The translations under genes and the position numbers were made by a program. Below, in pieces: positions 16,638-25,321 of a stretch of DNA of 64,000 nucleotides; position 1 is the first letter of the stretch; each line of letters opens with the position of its first letter. Source of the DNA: Shewanella psychrophila (lineage in GTDB: Bacteria > Pseudomonadota > Gammaproteobacteria > Enterobacterales > Shewanellaceae); the NCBI RefSeq assembly GCF_002005305.1, contig NZ_CP014782.1, positions 2,480,001 to 2,544,000 of the forward strand, given 5' to 3'. The notes beneath the pieces are model-generated. The model was not told where the DNA came from and ran no database searches. It was given only the letters and a program-made list of their open reading frames with translations.

Positions 16638-17978
16638 CTATTCTCCATTAAACAGGTCTATGGCACTTCGGCTCATGGCTCTTACTCCTGTGCTGATAGT
16701 CACAGGGTAATCAGGGGCAAATTTACTTGAATGAAGTGACGGTAAGCTTTCACCGGAAGCTACGCTCGCTTCATACTGTTTCGGTTCTACCGCGCCAAGC
16801 CAGAATATAGTAATGGGACGCTTCTCACTCGTGCGTCCATAAAGACCAAAATCTTCACCAGCCATCACAGGATCCGCTTTTACCACATTAGCTTTGCCTA
16901 TTTCAGCCTCAATGCTCGCTTGAACAGAAGTCGCTAATTCAGGGTTATTATAGGTAGAAGGGATAGTCTCATCCTCATGAACATAGACCACTGGCATTAA
17001 AGATTCTGGCACACCAGCACTCATGGCAATGCCCTTTGTCATCCGTTTGATGGCGGCTATCTGTTGCTCACGCACTTGAGGATTATAGGATCGCAAAGTG
17101 AGCTGCAATTTCACTTCATTAGAGATGATATTGTGTTTAGAGCCACCATGGATAGAGCCTACAGTAATGACATTTGGCTCAAGCGGTGATATTTCACGGC
17201 TCGGTATCGTCTGCAGCGCCATCACAGTGCGGGCGGCGAGTACCACAGGGTCGATAGTAGTATGAGGATAGGCGCCATGGCCTCCCTTACCTTTAACGGT
17301 AATATCCACCGAATCTACATTAGCTAAGGCGTAGCCTGGTGCGATAGCGACTTTACCTGCAGGGACTGACGCACTCACATGTAATCCTAAAACATAGTCT
17401 GGTGTCGGAAATTCAGTAAATAAGCCCTGTGCTAACATGGCTTTCGCGCCGCCACCCACTTCTTCAGCTGGTTGCGCTACCATCATCAAAGTCCCTTGCC
17501 AATCGCTCTTATGTTTAACAAGCTGCTCGGCAGTGCCGATTAAGCTAGTCATATGAATATCATGGCCACAGCCATGCATGATGCCAACAGTCTTATTATC
17601 GGCATCAATTGTGGTTACAGTGGACGCATAGGGCTTTCCTGTTTGCTCTATGATTGGCAAAGCATCGATATCGGCACGGATCATCACTGTCGGACCCTCA
17701 CCATTTTTGAATATGCCCACGACGCCATACCCGCCATAATTATCCGTCACCTCAAAGCCCAGTGCCGAAAGCTCCTTCGCCATTCTCTGTCCGGTCGCTT
17801 TCTCTTGATAGGAAAGCTCCGGGTGTTGATGAAGATGTAAATAGAGTTTCTCAAGGCTTGGCAAAGATTTACTTACAGATTGTGCTAATGAAGAGTCAAA
17901 CTTGCTGGCTTGAACAGCAGAAGCGCTTGCCATCATAGTTACAAGGGCAAGTGACAGACAGATTTTAGTGAGTTTCAT
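16638..17978 (-). CDS. Exported M20D amidohydrolase (hippurate/N-acyl amino acid hydrolase type)
   Basis: A 446-residue metal-dependent amidohydrolase with a cleavable signal peptide (about 1-22, ASAVQA). Metal-site motifs are Asp105 in RADIDALP, His135-Gly-Cys-Gly-His139 with Asp140 in HGCGHDIH, and Glu172-Glu173 in QPAEEVGGGA. A dimerisation lid domain lies at about 210-330 (KGKGGHGAYPH). M20D enzymes remove N-acyl groups from amino acids (IAA-amino acid, hippurate, N-acetyl-diaminopimelate types). Export to the periplasm suggests a scavenging role. It stands alone, upstream of a repeat-rich gap. Confidence 0.9.
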   Translation of the reverse strand: MKLTKICLSLALVTMMASASAVQASKFDSSLAQSVSKSLPSLEKLYLHLHQHPELSYQEKATGQRMAKELSALGFEVTDNYGGYGVVGIFKNGEGPTVMIRADIDALPIIEQTGKPYASTVTTIDADNKTVGIMHGCGHDIHMTSLIGTAEQLVKHKSDWQGTLMMVAQPAEEVGGGAKAMLAQGLFTEFPTPDYVLGLHVSASVPAGKVAIAPGYALANVDSVDITVKGKGGHGAYPHTTIDPVVLAARTVMALQTIPSREISPLEPNVITVGSIHGGSKHNIISNEVKLQLTLRSYNPQVREQQIAAIKRMTKGIAMSAGVPESLMPVVYVHEDETIPSTYNNPELATSVQASIEAEIGKANVVKADPVMAGEDFGLYGRTSEKRPITIFWLGAVEPKQYEASVASGESLPSLHSSKFAPDYPVTISTGVRAMSRSAIDLFNGE

Positions 17979-18106
17979 AAGCTTCTTCTTTTTATTTATG
18001 GCTAAGTTAACAATCTAAACACATAAACTAGCATAGAAAAATCAATAATCTGAACTGAATTGAAACCGATAGATTGAAATAGAAGAGTTAAAACAATTTA
18101 AAAACA

Positions 18107-18361
18107 ATACCAGTTGCATTAAAAGTTTGACCATCCAGCGGGAGTACAAAGCCTTGTAGGCAGGCGGAGGATTGAAGCTAATAGCTATTAGCCCACAACG
18201 AAGCTTAAAGGTCTTTGAAAGCCGTACTACGTGAGCGTCTCGGGCTTCCCACTTCTGCTTTGCACTGGCTCAAAAGGGAATAACCATTTATTCACCAATG
18301 CGCCTTGAATTGAAAAGCCTGAGTCGCTCTGAATTGGTCAAATACTTAGTGCAATTGGTAT
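18107..18361. mobile_element. MITE-like non-coding element, 255 bp
   Basis: The ends are near-matching terminal inverted repeats: ATACCAGTTGCATTAA at 18107-18122 against ATACCAATTGCACTAA (reverse complement of 18346-18361), 14 of 16 identical. The interior has no frame of note but contains sub-repeats such as AGCTAATAGCTATTAGC. No clear target duplication could be read in the AT-rich flanks. The size, the TIRs and the absence of a transposase fit a miniature inverted-repeat element mobilised in trans. Confidence 0.75.
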
Positions 18362-18491
18362 AATAAAAAGCGCAGCCCTAAGGCTGTAATGCCGATCACT
18401 TAGTCACTATTTTGCATACATAATCACTTTTTATTCACTTTCTGAATTAACGGAATTTGTGTAGCAATCATTGACTAACAGCAGAACGAGT

Positions 18492-18537
18492 AAGGGCTAC
18501 AGCCAGATTTAGATTAAATCCCCTGTAGCCCTTATTT
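18492..18537 (+). terminator. Terminator-like hairpin in the gap
   Basis: AAGGGCTACAG (18492-18502) pairs perfectly with CTGTAGCCCTT (18523-18533), followed by ATTTTAT. It points along the plus strand with no plus-strand gene upstream, so it may end read-through or be part of repeat debris. Confidence 0.5.
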
Positions 18538-18607
18538 TATCAATATTTTTTCTTAACTTACCGGCATTAGCCCTAAGGCTGCGCTTTCAAAGCTCAATGA
18601 TCAAATT

Positions 18608-18626
18608 GACGAGCTCGTAGCTCGTC
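18608..18626 (-). terminator. Short hairpin after the siderophore receptor
   Basis: GACGAGCT-CGT-AGCTCGTC is a perfect 8-bp stem with a 3-base loop, 15 bases beyond the receptor stop on the minus strand, followed there by AATTTG. Plausible terminator with a weak T-run. Confidence 0.5.
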
Positions 18627-18640
18627 ATTAAGCCTAAAGC

Positions 18641-21103
18641 TTACAATTGATAGTTAAAGGTCAGCTTGGCATTACGTTCCTCGCCAGGCATACCGCCCAG
18701 GAACATCGCCTTATTGTAATACACCTCATTGAACAGGTTGTTGACGTTTAGCTGTAGCTTCCAGCTATCCGCTTGATAGCTGATGGCCGAATCAAATACC
18801 GTATAACTCGGCACATAACCATCAGGAATACCGAATGAACTAGAATTAGTACTGCGATCATCGACGTATTTTGCACCAAGGCTTATCTCAATTGGGCTAG
18901 AGAGTGTAAACAAGTCGGCACCATAGGTCAGCCAAGCACTGGCAGTAACATAAGGAACCCCTTTTTGACGAGTATCATAACTGCTGCGATTGGGATCCTT
19001 CTTATCACGCGCATCTTGGTAAACACCGTTAACGTTGATCATCCACTGCTCATTAAGGTGAGCATTCATGTCTAACTCGACACCTGTGGTCTCTTCCTTG
19101 CCATCATAGAAGTTTTTCGGCACGTTTGGCCCTGAAACATCTTCGTCATAATCTGGATTTGAGTATTGAAGATTAGTGCGTGAACTCTTAAAGAACACCA
19201 AAGAGGTCAGCATCTGATCATCAAATGCCTTGATACGCATACCTAAGTCATCACTGATAGACTCAGAGTCCAGTCTGTCCGAACCATCTCCTTTGATACC
19301 ACCTAACATGCTGTAAGCTGTACGACCTTTAGAGTGATTAACGAAGAATGACAAGTCGTCGGTCGGCATATAGGTCACACCTAAGTTATAGGTGATGCCA
19401 TCATCACTGGTATCCGCTTCAGGCGTTGGTTCAGCAGCACTGGCGCGATATCTTTCATCGACACCGAAGTGCTCATAACTTTGTTTAATCTCGTTAAACG
19501 CCACGCCGATACGTGTAGTAAAGCCGTAACCGAAATAGCCGACATGTTGCAGACCTACGCCCCAGGCACTCACCTTCTTATTGTAGTTACTGGTCATCAG
19601 AGGGTCGTGATCTTCAAATGAACCTTCAGCCCAATTTGGATTACGTATGTCATAGATGTAAGGCAACTGCCCCTGATAGATGACATCGCCAGCCTTATTC
19701 TTTATGACCTTATCAGCATCATAAATGGAGTACTGTTTGAAACGAATATCACGATCTTCGAAATTTGCATTAACTAAAAGCTCATTGTCGATACCGGCAA
19801 GTTCGAAATCATATCTCAAATCGGCAAAATACTGCCAAGAGGTTTCATCTGCAGAAACCTGACGGTACTCCTGACGGCGAGCTGCAAACGGGTAAAGCAC
19901 ACCATCTTCAAGCAATGGCGCACGAGGATCTGCATTGATAGTACCCTTGCGATCCCAATATACATAGTTATAGGCACCAGTTTGACGGGCAAAGCCTGAG
20001 GTGTAATCACGATATTGCAGCTGCTGGTTTAAGAATACATTTTCATTGAGGAAGATGTTATGAGTCAGCTTAAATCTCAACTCTTCACCTTCGTTGTCTT
20101 TAGCCATTGGCGAGATAATCCCGTTATGACCAAACTCATAAGGAGTTAAGCCATCGCTGGCAGCCAATGAATCGGCGAGTTGCTGGCGCTGTTCATCGGT
20201 AAGTTGAATACCATTACCTTCAGGATCGTTTATTAAGTCTTCCCAGCCCGCTTGGCCAGCCGTTTTTCCACCAACAGATTCTGCGTTATAGATGCGTATT
20301 GGGTGACCGATAGAGTCAACGGCAATGGCATCCTTGATATAGGAAGCCGATATCATCAAGTCCTGACTGTCGTCGAACACATATTTTAATGAGGTATAGA
20401 CTTCATCACGATCGGTTCCGATATCACGGTAACCATCACTGCGAGCCGTTTTAGCTACAAGGCGATAGGCTAGCTTATCACTCAATCCACCAGTGCTATC
20501 CAGACTCAGTGCATAGCTATCCCATTGCCCAAGCTCGATACCTATATCGTGGCGACTCTCGAATTCTGGCTTCTTCTCGATAAGGTTAATCACGCCACCA
20601 GCGCTGCCCATGCCATACAAGCCTGTCGCAGGACCTTTCAAGACTTCTACCGATTCAACATTAGTCAATGAGCGTGTTGGATTAAAAGTGTTGCCAAGAC
20701 CTGCACCACCATACATACCGTCATAGGTATAGTTGGCACCCAAGCCACGGATCACTAAATTATCACCGATACCATAGTTGTTACCTGCTTGGGTCACACC
20801 ACTGATGTTGCGAACCAAATCTTGCAGGTTATTCACGCCTTGAGCATTGATCAGCTCTTCATCAACGATGACGACAGCCGCAGGTGTTTCCATTAACGAC
20901 ATATCTGATTTTGTCGCTAAACCTGAATTCATGACCACTTGGTTTTGTCTTCCATAGACAGTGATACGCTCTACATCCTTGTTTTTCAGCTCTTCTGCTT
21001 GCACTTTTTCTGGTGCTTTAGTCTGATCATTAGCAGAAGCAAGCCCAGGTAAAAATGCTGATGCGCAAGTGACAGCAAGTAGTGAAAAACGAAATTGTTG
21101 CAT
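18641..21103 (-). CDS. TonB-dependent siderophore receptor
   Basis: An 820-residue receptor of the ferric-siderophore class. Signal peptide about 1-24 (GLASA), TonB box near ERITVYG, plug with SLMETPAAVVIVDEELINAQ, LQDLVRNISGV, LVIRGLGANY and VEVLKGPATGLYGMGSAGGV, then a 22-strand-type barrel ending LTFNYQL. GGGGGA precedes the ATG. A Fur-box-like site about 36 bases upstream implies iron repression. Siderophore specificity is not readable; there are no biosynthesis or ABC transport genes in the window. Confidence 0.92.
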   Translation of the reverse strand: MQQFRFSLLAVTCASAFLPGLASANDQTKAPEKVQAEELKNKDVERITVYGRQNQVVMNSGLATKSDMSLMETPAAVVIVDEELINAQGVNNLQDLVRNISGVTQAGNNYGIGDNLVIRGLGANYTYDGMYGGAGLGNTFNPTRSLTNVESVEVLKGPATGLYGMGSAGGVINLIEKKPEFESRHDIGIELGQWDSYALSLDSTGGLSDKLAYRLVAKTARSDGYRDIGTDRDEVYTSLKYVFDDSQDLMISASYIKDAIAVDSIGHPIRIYNAESVGGKTAGQAGWEDLINDPEGNGIQLTDEQRQQLADSLAASDGLTPYEFGHNGIISPMAKDNEGEELRFKLTHNIFLNENVFLNQQLQYRDYTSGFARQTGAYNYVYWDRKGTINADPRAPLLEDGVLYPFAARRQEYRQVSADETSWQYFADLRYDFELAGIDNELLVNANFEDRDIRFKQYSIYDADKVIKNKAGDVIYQGQLPYIYDIRNPNWAEGSFEDHDPLMTSNYNKKVSAWGVGLQHVGYFGYGFTTRIGVAFNEIKQSYEHFGVDERYRASAAEPTPEADTSDDGITYNLGVTYMPTDDLSFFVNHSKGRTAYSMLGGIKGDGSDRLDSESISDDLGMRIKAFDDQMLTSLVFFKSSRTNLQYSNPDYDEDVSGPNVPKNFYDGKEETTGVELDMNAHLNEQWMINVNGVYQDARDKKDPNRSSYDTRQKGVPYVTASAWLTYGADLFTLSSPIEISLGAKYVDDRSTNSSSFGIPDGYVPSYTVFDSAISYQADSWKLQLNVNNLFNEVYYNKAMFLGGMPGEERNAKLTFNYQL

Positions 21104-21138
21104 CGATATTATCCCCCATTAGTATTATCCGACGGAAT

Positions 21139-21157
21139 GATAATGATTATCGATAGC
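21139..21157 (-). promoter_or_regulatory. Fur box upstream of the siderophore receptor
   Basis: The 19 bases beginning GATAATGATTATC agree with the Fur consensus GATAATGATAATCATTATC at about 15 positions, including the whole left half. It sits 36-54 bases upstream of the receptor start, where it would cover the promoter. Confidence 0.8.
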
Positions 21158-21372
21158 ATTACAACGTTAATTTCACACATCCACACAAAAATGCGACCCT
21201 TGTATCCATTGCGACGGGGATTTTACAAAGTAAATGTCGATGAAGTTAAGAGTATGCTTTAAATTTACTCAGAGGCTTATTGAGGAATTAACTTAGGTGA
21301 CTGTCGCGGGAGACTTTATCTCAACGCATAAACTGATGGCTTTACACTTTCATTGGCGGTATACACTAAACG

Positions 21373-21402
21373 TAAAAAGCTTGGCATAAAAATGCCAAGC
21401 TA
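21373..21402 (-). terminator. Intrinsic terminator, minus strand
   Basis: AGCTTGGCAT (21378-21387) and ATGCCAAGCT (21392-21401) form a perfect 10-bp stem. On the minus strand the stem is followed by TTTTTACG. It would end transcripts coming from the choice-of-anchor H gene. Confidence 0.75.
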
Positions 21403-21429
21403 AAGGATTATCTAAGACTAAATTAACCT

Positions 21430-21489
21430 TTAAAACTGATAATGCAAACCTAAGGTAAAGTTCGACAGCTCACTAAAAATCAGACTAAA
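21430..21489 (-). pseudogene. Possible remnant of an outer-membrane barrel C-terminus
   Basis: A short minus-strand frame reads SELSNFTLGLHYQF then stop. The alternating pattern and terminal Phe are the classical last-strand signature of outer-membrane proteins. It is followed by a terminator, but a stop codon precedes it by about 20 codons. I infer the tail of a deleted barrel gene; so short a frame could also be chance. Confidence 0.35.
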
Positions 21490-21494
21490 TCAAA

Positions 21495-22433
21495 TCAAGG
21501 CGATAATTTTCGCCTCCTCAGACAGGCAAACAAACCTAAGGCTAAAATAGAAATAAATGAAAATGCACCGCCACCTTGGCCTTCACTACTAGCATCCCCT
21601 CCTGTATATACAGCGTCTCTATCACTGCTCTCTAAAGGCAAGGCATATAAATTATCAGTATCATCTGAGCTTATGGTGGCGACAATATCATCGAATCCAA
21701 CTTCGTATAGATCGACTAGCACGTCATAATGGTCTGTGTAATAGCCATTATGCAGCGTTGTCATGACTTCAAAATCATCATCGCTCGTGTCACCAAGTAT
21801 TGTAAAAATATCAGTGGTGTAATAATGCACCCAAGGACCACCGTCTCGACTTAAATAGAGCTCGGCGTAAACATCGGCGATCTCAACGGCATCAGGCCCA
21901 AAGACATCGGCATCGAACGTCACACTAAAGGTTTGATAGAAACCGTTAGCATCATCATCGACGAAAAGTCGACTGCTGGCTTCATAGATAGAGAATTCAT
22001 GGTAAATAGGATTAGAAAAGGCTTTAGGGACAGCTGACTGAGCATCGTCGTTTGCTGTTTTTAGTCCGCTTTTCTGCAGAGAATACTTAGGAGAAGTTTT
22101 GCCATTTTTATGCTCGGCAATGATCTGCTCACGAGATTTAGCTTTGGTACTCGGCAATACAAATGGCTTTTGTTGCTTCAATTGATTTAAGCGAGTATCC
22201 AGCCCAGCCTCTTCCACTAATTGAGTTTGATTTCCAACTGAAAACGTCTGTAAGTTTACACTTTCAACTAGACTAATAACCTCTTCATCACTGGCGTAAG
22301 CAATTGGAACAAATGAGATTAAAGCCCCTGCAATCATAGTTAATGCAAATAGTTGATTACAGCTCCAAGATTGAATATCCATTTTTACACAATTTAGCGC
22401 TCTAGTCTGATTATTTATGTTCACATTCATCAT
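21495..22433 (-). CDS. Choice-of-anchor H family protein with GlyGly-CTERM tail
   Basis: A 312-residue exported protein. A long N-region leads to a signal segment at about 28-47 (ALTMIAGALISFVPIAYA). The folded part (about 135-270) carries IYHEFSIYEASSRLFVDD and acidic/aromatic repeats typical of the choice-of-anchor H family. The C-terminus is GQGGGAFSFISILALGLFAC followed by RRRK: Gly-rich motif, membrane helix and basic stop, which is the GlyGly-CTERM signal processed by rhombosortase and linked to type II secretion. GAGG precedes ATG 22433. It is divergent from the PepSY/two-component operon. Confidence 0.8.
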   Translation of the reverse strand: MMNVNINNQTRALNCVKMDIQSWSCNQLFALTMIAGALISFVPIAYASDEEVISLVESVNLQTFSVGNQTQLVEEAGLDTRLNQLKQQKPFVLPSTKAKSREQIIAEHKNGKTSPKYSLQKSGLKTANDDAQSAVPKAFSNPIYHEFSIYEASSRLFVDDDANGFYQTFSVTFDADVFGPDAVEIADVYAELYLSRDGGPWVHYYTTDIFTILGDTSDDDFEVMTTLHNGYYTDHYDVLVDLYEVGFDDIVATISSDDTDNLYALPLESSDRDAVYTGGDASSEGQGGGAFSFISILALGLFACLRRRKLSP

Positions 22434-22481
22434 ATAAACCTCATTATTCCAGTCGTTGAGATCATTAAAGACGAATTAAGG

Positions 22482-22497
22482 TGAACATAAGCTGAAC
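22482..22497. promoter_or_regulatory. Candidate response-regulator site: TGAAC direct repeat, 11-bp phase
   Basis: TGAAC at 22482-22486 and again at 22493-22497 are exactly 11 bases apart, the helical phase used by OmpR-family dimers. An inverted GTTCA lies at 22574-22578. The site lies between the choice-of-anchor H gene and the PepSY/regulator operon, so the adjacent regulator could control both. Assignment is inference. Confidence 0.35.
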
Positions 22498-22596
22498 GTT
22501 AAAAATGGTCTGTAATAAAATTCGAAAGATGAATTGTCCGTCGTAATTAATGCATCCAGCATTGTCATCTTGGGTTCATGTTAGCTGAGGTATAAC

Positions 22597-22608
22597 TAAT
22601 ACCAATTG
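22597..22608. repeat. Partial ATACCAATT repeat motif
   Basis: CTAATACCAATT matches one half of the 24-bp palindrome at 2556-2579 and the inner end of the MITE-like element at 18107-18361. Only one arm is present here. Confidence 0.4.
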
Positions 22609-22748
22609 ATTTAAAGCACTTTGACTACTAAACAGACCCATTAAACTGACTAGTTCAACTCTTGGGCTTCTTTAGGTAAAAACTTGTGTCTTAAGAATGG
22701 GATATTTACACTGATAGCAAATAGGCATTTAAACATCGGACATACTCA

Positions 22749-23114
22749 ATGACATTGGCTTCAGGCTTAACATTAGCTTTCATCACATCGGCTTGTTTAC
22801 TGTTTCCGCTACAGGGAGCTGCATCGAGTATGGCTAACCTAGCTATGGTTTCAGCAGTAAGCTCTGTCAATGTCGTTAGCCTAAGTTCGATAAGCGCGGC
22901 CACTCAGTCTAAAAAGCCCCCTCAAAAGTTAAAAGTCACCAGTTCTCAGCAGGCTATTCAATTAGTGAAACGTCAATACCCAGGCAAGGTGCTCAAGGTG
23001 CAATCGAGCCGAGTTAACGGTAATCCAGGTTACCGGGTCAAGCTATTGTCCAGTTCCGGAGCAGTATTTTATGTGTCAGTCGACGCAAAAACCGGCAGTG
23101 TGCGTAGAAACTAA
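22749..23114 (+). CDS. Exported PepSY-domain protein
   Basis: A 121-residue protein with an N-terminal signal/membrane segment (about 5-25) and a C-terminal PepSY domain (about 60-118: SSQQAIQLVKRQYPGKVLKV, GYRVKLLSSSGAVFYVSVDA). PepSY domains occur in periplasmic inhibitors and in small sensors coded next to two-component systems. It is the first gene of a tight three-gene unit with the response regulator (46-base gap) and kinase. It probably modulates the kinase in the periplasm or is a target of the system. Confidence 0.8.
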   Translation: MTLASGLTLAFITSACLLFPLQGAASSMANLAMVSAVSSVNVVSLSSISAATQSKKPPQKLKVTSSQQAIQLVKRQYPGKVLKVQSSRVNGNPGYRVKLLSSSGAVFYVSVDAKTGSVRRN

Positions 23115-23160
23115 TTGCAGTTTATAAACTTAATGCGAAGACCATTACAGAGGCGACCTA

Positions 23161-23874
23161 ATGCGAATACTGTTAGTAGAAGATGATTTGGAGCTACAAG
23201 CGAATCTAAAACAGCACCTAATTGATGCCAACTTTACTCTGGATGTGGCCAGCGACGGTGAAGATGGTTTATTTCAGGGAAGTGAATATAGCTATGACGC
23301 CGGGATCATAGATGTCGGCTTACCTAAGCTTAATGGCATTGAACTTATCACCAAGCTCAGAGAGCGAGAGATAGACTTTCCCATCTTGATCTTAACCGCC
23401 CGCGATAGCTGGCAAGATAAGGTCGAGGGATTAGATGCCGGCGCCGATGATTACCTGACTAAGCCTTTCCATCCGGAAGAGTTAATCGCCCGCCTCAATG
23501 CACTAATCCGTCGCTCGGCAGGTAAGGCCAGTCCACAGGTCTACAATGGGCCTTTCAGCATCAATACCAGTACTTTAGAAGTTAAAAAATCCGGGCAGTT
23601 GATAAATTTAAGTAGTTCAGAGTACAAACTTTTCGAGTTTTTTATGTTGCACCCAGGGGAAGTTAAATCTAAGACTGTGCTGATTGAACATATCTACGAT
23701 CAAGACTTCGACTTAGACTCTAACGTGATTGAAGTCTTTATTCGTCGCCTGCGCAAAAAACTAGATCCAGACAACCAACTCGGACTGATTGAAACACTGA
23801 GAGGACGAGGTTATCGTTTAACTCCACTGGCATCCAACGAACAGCGCACTGAAGATGAGTCAGATGCTAAGTAA
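23161..23874 (+). CDS. OmpR-family response regulator
   Basis: A 237-residue regulator. The receiver domain (1-115) has the acidic pocket Asp8/Asp9, phospho-acceptor Asp51 in GIIDVGLPKLNG, Thr79 and Lys101 in YLTKPF. The C-terminal winged helix (about 128-225) contains SSSEYKLFEFFMLHPGEV and VIEVFIRRLRKKL, RGRGYRL, as in PhoP/QseB-type DNA-binding domains. It overlaps the kinase gene by 20 bases, so translation is coupled. The partner and signal are unknown; PepSY linkage is common in this subgroup. Confidence 0.92.
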   Translation: MRILLVEDDLELQANLKQHLIDANFTLDVASDGEDGLFQGSEYSYDAGIIDVGLPKLNGIELITKLREREIDFPILILTARDSWQDKVEGLDAGADDYLTKPFHPEELIARLNALIRRSAGKASPQVYNGPFSINTSTLEVKKSGQLINLSSSEYKLFEFFMLHPGEVKSKTVLIEHIYDQDFDLDSNVIEVFIRRLRKKLDPDNQLGLIETLRGRGYRLTPLASNEQRTEDESDAK

Positions 23875-25246
23875 GCTCTCAAATCTGATAAACTCACTCA
23901 AGGCACGCCTCATGATCAGTGCGCTCTTACTCATCTTAATCTTACTGCCCCTAATTGGTTTTACTCTCAATGATGCATTCAAGCAACAGATCTCAACATC
24001 GGCGCAAAATGAACTGAAAGCCTACCTTTACTCAATTTTAGCCGTGACAGAAGTAGACAACGGCCAACTTATGATGCCAGAAGCATTAGCAGAGAATCAA
24101 TTTAACGTGATTCAGTCGGGTCTTTTTGCACTTATTTCAACTCAAAGCCGTCATAATAAAAAAACCAATGTCACTTGGCAATCCAACTCGTTTCTTGGGC
24201 TAGACCTACCCGATAACTTACCCCGACCTAAGATAGGTCAAAGCCAGTTTAAGGAAATTGAGATTGATGGTAATCCTTATATCATCTACAGCTACAGTGC
24301 CAGTTTCGAGCGAAAAATTTTATCCAGCGACGGACTCAGTGTTGAGAATATCGCCTTCCCACTCACAGTTCATATCATTAAAGATCAGCATGACTATCAG
24401 AAGCAGATTGACCAATTAAATCAGCACCTCTGGAGTTGGTTGGTTATCTTGATGGTTTTTCTGCTTGTCGTACAGCTGGCCTGGTTACTATGGACACTTA
24501 AGCCCTTGACTCAGTTTAAGCAAGAACTTAATGAGATAGAGCAAGGCAAGGCCATGCAAATCCAGGCGAAGTATCCCAATGAGCTACAAGCTGTAGCGAA
24601 ACAACTCAACACTCTGCTCAATACCGAGCAGCGCCAGCGAAAACGTTACCGAAATGCCCTAGCAGATCTCGCCCATAGTTTAAAAACGCCGCTAGCAGTA
24701 ATTCAAAGCCAGAAAGATCTGAGCAAGAGCTCCTTCGATCAAACCAATATCATCAGCCGCATCATAAGCCATCAGCTTAAACGAGCACAAACAGCAGCAG
24801 GTGCCTCTTGGCACTTAGGCATCGATGTCATTAAGGTTTCCGATAAACTGGTAAGAACGTTACCTAAGATATACCGTGAACCTCAGATAGAGATAGTTTC
24901 AAATATCGCTGAACAGTCTATTTTCAAAGGTGACGAGGCAGATTTAACCGAAATATTGGGTAACTTGCTCGACAATGCCTGCAAGGCCGCCAAGGCTCAG
25001 GTACACCTGACGGTCTACATGGAAAGCGGTAAGCTCAATATACAGATAGAAGATGATGGCCCGGGAGTATCACCCGAATTAGAAAATGAAATATTCAAGC
25101 GTGGCATACGAGCAGACTCCTACCAACAGGGACACGGCATTGGCCTAGCTATAGTTCGTGATCTGGTCGACAGTTATCAAGGCCAACTTTCAGTGTCTCG
25201 CTCAGAAAGCCTGGGCGGCGCTAAATTTAACCTGATTTTTAACTGA
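23855..25246 (+). CDS. Sensor histidine kinase
   Basis: A 463-residue kinase with two membrane helices (about 21-38 and 193-214) around a periplasmic sensor of about 150 residues. The dimerisation/phosphotransfer box has His274 in DLAHSLKTPLAV; the ATPase domain shows GNLLDNACKAAK (N box), EDDGPGV (G1) and GHGIGLAIV (G2). It most resembles PhoQ-like kinases. ATG 23864 (MLSKLSN) is an alternative start. It is the partner of the preceding response regulator, with PepSY gene upstream. Confidence 0.9.
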   Translation: MSQMLSKLSNLINSLKARLMISALLLILILLPLIGFTLNDAFKQQISTSAQNELKAYLYSILAVTEVDNGQLMMPEALAENQFNVIQSGLFALISTQSRHNKKTNVTWQSNSFLGLDLPDNLPRPKIGQSQFKEIEIDGNPYIIYSYSASFERKILSSDGLSVENIAFPLTVHIIKDQHDYQKQIDQLNQHLWSWLVILMVFLLVVQLAWLLWTLKPLTQFKQELNEIEQGKAMQIQAKYPNELQAVAKQLNTLLNTEQRQRKRYRNALADLAHSLKTPLAVIQSQKDLSKSSFDQTNIISRIISHQLKRAQTAAGASWHLGIDVIKVSDKLVRTLPKIYREPQIEIVSNIAEQSIFKGDEADLTEILGNLLDNACKAAKAQVHLTVYMESGKLNIQIEDDGPGVSPELENEIFKRGIRADSYQQGHGIGLAIVRDLVDSYQGQLSVSRSESLGGAKFNLIFN

Positions 25247-25266
25247 TTATTTAACTCACTTAAAGA

Positions 25267-25299
25267 AAAAGCCCTGTTAATCGGTATTAACAGGGCTTT
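25267..25299. terminator. Bidirectional terminator between kinase and RND genes
   Basis: AAAAGCCCTGTTAAT (25267-25281) pairs with ATTAACAGGGCTTT (25286-25299) around CGGT, with A-rich and T-rich flanks. It serves the converging kinase (+) and RND pump (-) transcripts. Confidence 0.9.
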
Positions 25300-25321
25300 A
25301 TTATTCTATCGATTCGTTTTA

